From positions 1 to 29,760 of the forward strand of contig CAVCYP010000020.1 in the NCBI GenBank assembly GCA_963606545.1: DNA of 29,760 nucleotides, written 5' to 3'. Shown piece after piece: positions 23,975-29,760 of this stretch. Every line of letters starts with the position of its first letter. Position 1 is the stretch's first letter. The stretch is from UBA9732 sp963606545 (GTDB lineage Bacteria; Spirochaetota; Spirochaetia; Sphaerochaetales; Sphaerochaetaceae). The position numbers and the translations under genes are program-made. The notes under the pieces are model-generated. The model did not search any database and had not been told where the DNA came from. It worked only from the letters and a program-made list of their open reading frames with translations.

Positions 23975-25570
23975 ATGAACTTGAACTATAATGATTTAGA
24001 TGCCACCAAAAGCTTTGCAAAGCTTCAGGCCTGCAAGCCTTTTGACATCAAGAAAGGCCTTAACCCACAACGAATTGAAGCCAGCACCATAGCGGAAGCC
24101 GGCTCTCTCAAATACAACTATGCAGCCCTACCCGTGGACGACGCAACAATTGAAGCTCTCCAGGAGCTTGCCAACGAGCAGGAGCTGATTGCCAAATACA
24201 AAGCTCTACTTTCCGGACAGGTCATGAACGTGGGCGAAAACCGCCTTGTCCTCCACCAGCTTACCCGTGGCAGAGTGCTTGAAGGCGTTCCCGTTAAGGC
24301 CGATGGCGTAGAAAAGGGTGAATTCTATAATAACGAGCTTGCTAAAATTAAGGACTTTTCAGAGAAAGTCAGAAGCGGTGAAATCCTTGGTTCAACGGGC
24401 AAAAAAATCAAAACGGTGGTCCAGATTGGCATTGGTGGCTCAGATTTAGGGCCTAGAGCCCTCTGTCACGCCCTCGCTCTGGTTGGAAAACAGGATGGTT
24501 GTACACAGAAACTTGAGGCAAAATTCATCTCAAACGTTGACCCAGATGACGCAGCACAGGTGCTGGAGAATCTAGATTTGGAATCCACTTTGTTCATTCT
24601 GGTTTCCAAGAGCGGAACCACTCAAGAGACTCTTGCAAACAGAGATTTGGTCTTCAAAGTTATGAGAGACAGCAAAATTGAAGGGCTTGTGCCAGAAAAG
24701 CATGTGGTAGCGGTTACCAGCAACACCAGTCCGCTTGCTAAGGATACAAACATTCTCAAAGCTTTTTACATGGATGACTACATTGGCGGAAGATACTCAG
24801 CAACCAGTGCTGTTGGTGGTGTAATTCTTTCTCTGACTTATGGTTATGATGTTTTTAAGGCGGTTTTGGATGGCGCTCATGCAGAAGATGTTGCCGCTTT
24901 AAATCCTAATATCAAAGAGAATGGAATTCTAATGGATGCCATGATTGGAATCTATCTTAGAAACGTTCTTGGTTACCCGTACAGCGCTGTGCTTCCATAT
25001 GCTCAATGTCTTGACCGGATGCCGGCTCATTTCCAGCAGCTGGACATGGAGTCTAACGGAAAACATGTAAATAGATTTGGCAAAAAGGTTAACTACCAGA
25101 CCGGTCCGGTTATTTTTGGTGAACCGGGCACTAACGGGCAGCATTCGTTCTACCAGCTTCTGCATCAGGGAACCGATATTGTGCCAATGCAGTTTATCGG
25201 GTTCAAAGAGGCGCAGGGGGAGTTGGATTCGGTAAGTGGCGGGTCTACAAGTCACACCAAGCTTAAGGCAAATTTGGTGGCGCAGATGGTGGCTTTTGCC
25301 TGCGGTAGGGATAACTTGGAGAATCCAAACAAGGAGTTTGCGGGCTCGCGTCCGTCTAGCGTGCTGGTGGCAGATAGGCTGACGCCGTTTGCGCTGGGTG
25401 CAATTTTGGCTCACTTTGAGAATAAAGTTATGTTCCAAGGTTTTGTGTGGAATATAAATAGCTTTGACCAAGAGGGCGTTCAGCTTGGAAAGATTTTGGC
25501 TAAGAAGGTTTTGGCTGGCTGTGAAGGCGACGGAAACCTTGAGGCCTATTCGAAATTATTAGGAATTTGA
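23975..25570 (+). CDS. pgi: glucose-6-phosphate isomerase
   Basis: Protein of 531 aa, the length I recall for Treponema PGI. It interconverts glucose 6-phosphate and fructose 6-phosphate in glycolysis. Family signatures: IGIGGSDLGPRA, VSKSGTTQET, DYIGGRYSATSAVG (the PGI motif with the catalytic region) and HQGTDIVPMQFIGF, GSTSHTKLKANLVAQ. I chose ATG 23975, 11 bp after AAGGAG; the GTG at 23963 overlaps that ribosome site. A clear promoter precedes it. Third positions change from C-ending at the start to G-ending near the end. Confidence 0.97.
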   Translation: MNLNYNDLDATKSFAKLQACKPFDIKKGLNPQRIEASTIAEAGSLKYNYAALPVDDATIEALQELANEQELIAKYKALLSGQVMNVGENRLVLHQLTRGRVLEGVPVKADGVEKGEFYNNELAKIKDFSEKVRSGEILGSTGKKIKTVVQIGIGGSDLGPRALCHALALVGKQDGCTQKLEAKFISNVDPDDAAQVLENLDLESTLFILVSKSGTTQETLANRDLVFKVMRDSKIEGLVPEKHVVAVTSNTSPLAKDTNILKAFYMDDYIGGRYSATSAVGGVILSLTYGYDVFKAVLDGAHAEDVAALNPNIKENGILMDAMIGIYLRNVLGYPYSAVLPYAQCLDRMPAHFQQLDMESNGKHVNRFGKKVNYQTGPVIFGEPGTNGQHSFYQLLHQGTDIVPMQFIGFKEAQGELDSVSGGSTSHTKLKANLVAQMVAFACGRDNLENPNKEFAGSRPSSVLVADRLTPFALGAILAHFENKVMFQGFVWNINSFDQEGVQLGKILAKKVLAGCEGDGNLEAYSKLLGI

Positions 25571-25626
25571 GGCTCCGTAAAACGGGCTCTAAGAAACCAG
25601 CTCAGTTGAGCTAAAAGGAGAGAAAA

Positions 25627-26184
25627 ATGACAGCTTTTTTGATTATTGCGGTGGTTGTTATCTTGGTTCTGCTTGTTATTTCTACTTATAACAAGTGTGT
25701 AAAACTTAAGAATCAGGGAGAAGAGGCTTATGCTCAGATTGATACTCATCTCAAGCAGAGATATGACCTTATTCCTAACTTGGTTGAGACAGTAAAGGGC
25801 TACGCAAGCCACGAGCAGAAGACTTTGACAGCGGTTATCGAGGCCAGAAATAAGGCTATGAACGCCGGAACCATTGAGGAAAAGGACAAGGCAGATAATG
25901 CTTTTGCTGGTACTCTTAAGAGCTTGTTTGCTCTTTCTGAGGCTTATCCAGAGCTCAAGGCTAACACAAACTTCACAGAGCTTCAGAAGCAGCTTTCAGA
26001 GCTTGAAAAAGATATTCTTCAGGCTAGAAAGTACTACAACGCTGTTGTTAAGACTTTCAATACAACAATTGAGACTTTCCCAACTTCTTTGATTGTTGGA
26101 ATTTTTGGTGGAAAGTTTAAGAAGATGTCTTATCTTGAAGTTGCAAACGAAGAGAGACAGAACGTAAAGGTTAGCTTTAATTAA
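25627..26184 (+). CDS. lemA: LemA family protein
   Basis: Protein of 185 aa. One N-terminal membrane helix (MTAFLIIAVVVILVLLVIS) is followed by the LemA core: YNKCVKLKNQGEEAYAQID, LKQRYDLIPNLVETVKGYA, then helical coiled regions ending with NTTIETFPTSLIVGIFGG. LemA proteins are membrane-anchored helical proteins of unclear role, often next to DUF2207 or TPM proteins, as here. AAGGAG lies six bases before the ATG. It follows pgi by 56 bp and DUF2207 starts nine bases after it. Confidence 0.95.
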   Translation: MTAFLIIAVVVILVLLVISTYNKCVKLKNQGEEAYAQIDTHLKQRYDLIPNLVETVKGYASHEQKTLTAVIEARNKAMNAGTIEEKDKADNAFAGTLKSLFALSEAYPELKANTNFTELQKQLSELEKDILQARKYYNAVVKTFNTTIETFPTSLIVGIFGGKFKKMSYLEVANEERQNVKVSFN

Positions 26185-26193
26185 TTATACAAT

Positions 26194-28101
26194 ATGAAAA
26201 AAACTTTAGGCGTAGTCTTGTTTTTGATGGTCTGTTTGTGCTTTGCTTTTGCACAAACAGATTATTACATGGATGAATATGATGTCTCTATTGTGGTGGG
26301 TAGAAACGATGTTTACAGCATCACTGAAAACCTGAGTTTCTACTTCCAAGGCCTACATCACGGCTTTTACAGATACATCCCGTATGACTATTCTAGCTAT
26401 AACGGGGTGCAGGCTGAAATTTCCCACGTCACCTGTACGGACGACTTTGAAACTGACACGGAAAACGGCTACTACGTGATGAAAATTGGCTCCGCTGGCA
26501 GGGCTTTTAATGGCTACAAAGATTACACCATCACCTATGACAGCGACATGTTTGCGGACCTAAATGACGGCTACGACGAGTTTTACTTCAATATTGTAGG
26601 CGATGGCTGGGAATGCCCAATCAAAGCGGTGAAATTCTCAATCACGTTCCCCGCATCTGTTGGCTATGACCTAAAATCCATCATTGAAGACAACATTTGG
26701 TTCACTAGCGGGTCCTATGGCTCAAGGTCCAGCAACGGCGTCCAGTACACAATAACAGAGCAGGCAGACGGCTCCGTAGTGGTCTCTGGCACCTGCACTT
26801 CCTTGCGCGCGTACGAGGCTCTAACCGTGCGCGTCCAACTTCCAGACGGCTGGTACGTGGGCGCCCATACCCCCTGGGACTACAGAGCGCTCTTCAAAGT
26901 CCTCAACCCAGTCCTTTCCGCCCTCGTACTTATACTTACCGTGTTGGTCTGGCAGTTCAACGGCCGCGACCCTATCCCGATAATCTCGGCGCGCTTCAAG
27001 GCGCCGGACGGCTTGTCGCCGCTACAGGTTGGCTATTTGTATGATGGCTCTACAGATGACAAAGATGAAATTTCTATGATTTTCTACTGGGCGGACAAGG
27101 GGCTTCTTTCCATCAATGAAGATGGAAAAGATGAATTTACCTTCACAAAGTTGAAAGACATAGAGGCTTATGCAATAGAGAAGGGGGAGAATATCCCTTA
27201 CTTTGAAGTCAACCTTTTTAATGGTTTGTTTAAAAATTGCTCAATTGGGGACACGGTTTCTTTCAAAACTTTGGAAAAGAACAATTTCTACGAATGTTTG
27301 ATGCACACAAAGCTTCAGACTGCAGGTTATTTTACTAAGGATAAGAAATTAACCGAGACTAAGAGCGTTGTTCTTTCCCGGGTGTTCTATTTTGTCGCTG
27401 TGCTTCCAGTGCTTTTCCTTTTCTGTAGAATGTGTTTGTGCCAGTTCCCTGAAGAGGATGGAGCTCTTGCTATTCTTGTTGCTTTTGCGCTTCCAGCTTT
27501 TGATGATATCCTTTTTGAAAATCTTTTTAAAAAGTGGCATATAAGGAAGACTAATTTCTTTGCAATTGTGGTCTGTGTTATTCCGGGCATTATTGGTTTT
27601 GGCATTCTTTATCTTTTTGGTTATGAGATTCTGGGCGATGAAATCTTAGCGCAAGCGGGAGTATCGGTTTTGGGGTCTATTGGTATAAGCTTTGTGGCGT
27701 CAATTATGCCTAGGCGAAGTAGCTACGGCAATAAGATGCTGGAGCAGGTGTTGGGCTACAGGGAGTTTATTGAGAAGGTGGAGCTGTCTGTGTTGCAGCT
27801 GCTGATTAAGGATGACCCTCTGCTGTATTATCACACGCTTAGTTATGCAATTGTGCTTGGGCTGGAGGATAAGTGGGCCAAGAAGTTTGAAGGTATTGTT
27901 ATTCCACCGGTTCAGTGGTATAGAGGGCCTTCTGCAATTGATGCCTATTATCTTTCTAGGATGACTAGAAGAATGTATAGACAGCTACCGGCCCACGTGG
28001 TGCCAAAGAGTACTCCAGGCGGTAAGGTTGGCGGTGGTGGCTTTAGTTCTAGTGGCTTCTCCGGCGGCGGTTTTGGCGGAGGCGGTGGCCGTGCCTGGTG
28101 A
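26194..28101 (+). CDS. DUF2207 membrane protein
   Basis: Protein of 635 aa. A signal peptide (MKKTLGVVLFLMVCLCFAFA) precedes a beta-rich extracytoplasmic region (YSITENLSFYFQGLHHGFYR), a membrane helix near residue 245 (VLSALVLILTVLVW), a cytoplasmic part, and two or more further membrane helices between 400 and 510. The C-terminus is a Gly/Ser-rich tail ending FGGGGGRAW, a DUF2207 hallmark. The function is unknown. It is usually paired with LemA, as seen here. I see no good ribosome site before the ATG, so it may depend on coupling to lemA. The tail DNA also supplies the ribosome site of the next gene. Confidence 0.92.
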   Translation: MKKTLGVVLFLMVCLCFAFAQTDYYMDEYDVSIVVGRNDVYSITENLSFYFQGLHHGFYRYIPYDYSSYNGVQAEISHVTCTDDFETDTENGYYVMKIGSAGRAFNGYKDYTITYDSDMFADLNDGYDEFYFNIVGDGWECPIKAVKFSITFPASVGYDLKSIIEDNIWFTSGSYGSRSSNGVQYTITEQADGSVVVSGTCTSLRAYEALTVRVQLPDGWYVGAHTPWDYRALFKVLNPVLSALVLILTVLVWQFNGRDPIPIISARFKAPDGLSPLQVGYLYDGSTDDKDEISMIFYWADKGLLSINEDGKDEFTFTKLKDIEAYAIEKGENIPYFEVNLFNGLFKNCSIGDTVSFKTLEKNNFYECLMHTKLQTAGYFTKDKKLTETKSVVLSRVFYFVAVLPVLFLFCRMCLCQFPEEDGALAILVAFALPAFDDILFENLFKKWHIRKTNFFAIVVCVIPGIIGFGILYLFGYEILGDEILAQAGVSVLGSIGISFVASIMPRRSSYGNKMLEQVLGYREFIEKVELSVLQLLIKDDPLLYYHTLSYAIVLGLEDKWAKKFEGIVIPPVQWYRGPSAIDAYYLSRMTRRMYRQLPAHVVPKSTPGGKVGGGGFSSSGFSGGGFGGGGGRAW

Positions 28102-28807
28102 CCTTTTGGGCTTTGCGCTTTCTGGGCTTCTTATTGCTTTGTGCCTAGGGGCGGCCTATCTTGTGGTGAAAAAAGGGGGAGCTGGAGTTGGCTTTGCTGG
28201 CTCTAGTGGGGCTTCTAGTGGTGCAATGCGCTCGGAGGTGGCCAGAAAAATAGTCCATATTGGGGTTTCCAACTGGTTTTTTATCTATTATTACTGCTTT
28301 GAGACCTTCGTTTGGCCAGTGGTAGGGCTTGGGCTTTTTGCTGTGATTAATTTTGTACTCACCGCTAGTGGCGCGTATGAGGCTATCCTGGGCAAGGCTG
28401 GGGCAAAGAAGAGAAGCTGGGGCGTGGTGTATTATCCGCTTGCAGTTATAGCTCTTTTAGTTTTGCTTGAGCTTGGTGTTGGCAGTAAAGTTGATGTGGG
28501 CTGTGGGCTTTTGGGCATGGGCTACGGAGACGGTTTTGCTGCCTTAATTGGGGCCAAATACGGCAAGAAAAAGCTCTATAAGGGTGCCAAGAAAACGGTG
28601 TTGGGCTCCGTCTCCATGCTGCTTATTGTGGCGGTTTTAGTGCTGGGCTTGAAGTGCCTGTACTTGGGGCTTGGGCTTTCTCTTACTCTTGTTCTCTTGA
28701 GCCTTTTGGCAGGATTTGTTGCAGCTGTCTTTGAGGCGGTGACTCCGTTTGGGCTGGATAATATTTCTGTTCCTATTGTAGTTTTTCTAATGGCAGGGCT
28801 TATATGA
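28091..28807 (+). CDS. SEC59/VTE5-like isoprenoid-alcohol kinase (phosphatidate cytidylyltransferase family)
   Basis: Protein of about 238 aa with six to seven hydrophobic spans. RKIVHIGVSNWFF, SWGVVYYPLAV, GMGYGDGFAALIGAKYGKKKLYKGAKKTVLGS and FEAVTPFGLDNISVPIV match the dolichol/phytol kinase group. Known members phosphorylate long isoprenoid alcohols with CTP. The start is probably GTG 28091, eight bases after GGAGG (28078-28082); both lie inside the upstream gene, whose stop is at 28101. Upstream in-frame starts would read through the Gly-rich tail and are unlikely. The stop overlaps the next ATG. Confidence 0.82.
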   Translation: MPGDLLGFALSGLLIALCLGAAYLVVKKGGAGVGFAGSSGASSGAMRSEVARKIVHIGVSNWFFIYYYCFETFVWPVVGLGLFAVINFVLTASGAYEAILGKAGAKKRSWGVVYYPLAVIALLVLLELGVGSKVDVGCGLLGMGYGDGFAALIGAKYGKKKLYKGAKKTVLGSVSMLLIVAVLVLGLKCLYLGLGLSLTLVLLSLLAGFVAAVFEAVTPFGLDNISVPIVVFLMAGLI

Positions 28808-29664
28808 TTGCTTATCTTGATAATCTTTTATTTTCTTTACAGTGGCCGTGGTCGTTGGTCTTTATTGTAGGAATGATGGCCTTATTTGCCGTTGTGGCCT
28901 TAAAAAAACAGTCGTTAGATGTTAGTGGGGCATTGTCTGCCTTTGTTATGGGCGTTATTGTTCTATGGTGTTCACAATTGGAAGGCTTCCTTCTTTTGGT
29001 GCTTTTCTTCGTTGGCTCAAATGTTGTTGGTAAGGTTTCTAAGCGCATTAGACAACAATCTTTGGGCGAACTGCTTATTGAGAAAAAAGGTTCCAAGCGG
29101 GATGTGATGCAGGTGCTTGCCAATGGTCTTATGGCTACCATTGGTGCTCTTATTTGGTACTGTACAGGAAAGCTTTCTGCTTTGATTTTGCTTGGTGCTG
29201 CTATTGCGGAGGCTACTAGCGATACCTTTGCTGGTGAAGTTGGTCGCCTTAGTAAACGCCCTCCAGTTTCTATTAGAAATTTCACGCCGGTTCCAAAGGG
29301 CCTTTCTGGCGGGGTGACGCTTTTGGGTACTGCTACGGCGTTCATTTCTTCTTTGGTTATTGCGTTTGTGTGGTTTGTGCTTTATCGCGGGTATTGCTCT
29401 AGCGTTTCCCAGGGACTTTTGGCGCTGAGCGTGATTGCAATCACCGGTTTTGTGGGCTGCATCATTGATTCTTATCTTGGTGCGTGCGTTCAGGCTCATT
29501 ATAAGGACCCGGCAACTGGGGAACTTACGGAGAAAGAGTATAAAGATGGAAGGCAGTTGGAGCTGGTGCAGGGGATTCGCTGGGTGGACAATGATATGGT
29601 AAACCTACTATCCAACATTTTTTCTGCCGTTTTTGCTTTTGGAATGAGCGCTTTGATTGCTTAA
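28804..29664 (+). CDS. DUF92/VTE6-like integral membrane protein
   Basis: Protein of 286 aa with about six membrane spans. Typical DUF92 strings are AIAEATSDTFAGEVGRLS and VPKGLSGGVTLLGTATAF. The plant member VTE6 is a phytyl-phosphate kinase. It overlaps the VTE5-like gene by four bases (ATGA), so the two kinases are probably made together and could turn an isoprenoid alcohol into its diphosphate in two steps. In a bacterium the substrate may be polyprenol or farnesol-like, which is inference. Confidence 0.88.
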   Translation: MIAYLDNLLFSLQWPWSLVFIVGMMALFAVVALKKQSLDVSGALSAFVMGVIVLWCSQLEGFLLLVLFFVGSNVVGKVSKRIRQQSLGELLIEKKGSKRDVMQVLANGLMATIGALIWYCTGKLSALILLGAAIAEATSDTFAGEVGRLSKRPPVSIRNFTPVPKGLSGGVTLLGTATAFISSLVIAFVWFVLYRGYCSSVSQGLLALSVIAITGFVGCIIDSYLGACVQAHYKDPATGELTEKEYKDGRQLELVQGIRWVDNDMVNLLSNIFSAVFAFGMSALIA

Positions 29665-29760
29665 GTTTAGTTTTGTAAAAACTTTCTTGATTTCTGAAAG
29701 ATTCTTTTGTATCTTTCATACGGTTGGCCTTAGGCGGTTGCTTTGAGTTGTTGCTTTGAG
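29665..29760. repeat. terminal intergenic DNA with small repeats
   Basis: GAAAGAT (29696-29702) and ATCTTTC (29711-29717) can pair, but there is no T-run, so termination is doubtful. GTTGCTTTGAG occurs at 29737-29747 and 29750-29760, reaching the window edge. No gene is visible. Confidence 0.4.

Noticed and set aside
24929..25471. 180-aa minus-strand open frame
   Set aside because: It is fully antisense to pgi, with no ribosome site and no recognisable motif.
1..29760. tRNA or rRNA genes
   Set aside because: No cloverleaf with TTCGA-type arm and acceptor pairing, and no rRNA segment, was recognised by eye in the intergenic regions.

Overview
The window looks like the chromosome of a spirochaete, most probably a host-associated Treponema. 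This is inferred from family resemblance, not proven. The glucose-6-phosphate isomerase has the length and N-terminal style I recall for Treponema. There is an Omp85-like outer-membrane barrel, so the cell is didermic. The LemA/DUF2207 pair and the moderate, patchy GC content also fit. No rRNA, tRNA or CRISPR array was recognised.

Positions 1-8300 are accessory and read as a defence island. A WYL-domain regulator (minus strand) diverges from an AAA ATPase. Two tiny coupled ORFs and about 180 bp of repeat-rich non-coding DNA follow. Next is an AT-rich operon of two overlapping DUF262 proteins resembling GmrSD or SspE type IV restriction; only the second carries the HNH-like DUF1524 domain. A small protein made of two tandem zinc-ribbon repeats follows the pair. 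The block ends with a DUF3990 (ADP-ribosyltransferase-like) gene overlapping a helix-turn-helix gene. That pair has a promoter overlaid by two identical palindromic operators and looks like an autoregulated toxin-antitoxin module.

Positions 8330-13850 hold the most unusual locus. A minus-strand operon encodes a CbbX/SpoVK-type AAA+ ATPase with a long N-terminal extension, a ClpP with an intact catalytic triad, and a 785-aa homologue of the type I-F Cas3. The Cas3 homologue keeps the HD nuclease residues, but its helicase motifs I, II and VI are no longer canonical. No other cas genes or CRISPR repeats are present. A divergent XRE regulator with a strong promoter faces the operon. I infer a repurposed Cas3 joined to a proteolytic machine, possibly defence or stress-related.

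Positions 13850-14942 hold a roughly 340-bp intergenic region with a possible structured leader. After it come two paralogous small zinc-finger-like genes, separated by 77 unresolved bases (14545-14621).

Positions 14970-29664 are mostly ordinary chromosome. They hold uppP, a C_GCAxxG_C_C protein, a MarR-controlled heterodimeric ABC exporter with palindromic operators, a PD-(D/E)XK-like nuclease behind a duplicated hairpin unit, argR with a possible autoregulatory site, the Omp85-like protein and pgi. They end with a lemA, DUF2207, SEC59/VTE5-like, DUF92/VTE6-like run that may include a two-step isoprenoid-alcohol salvage kinase pair. The final 96 bp hold only small repeats.
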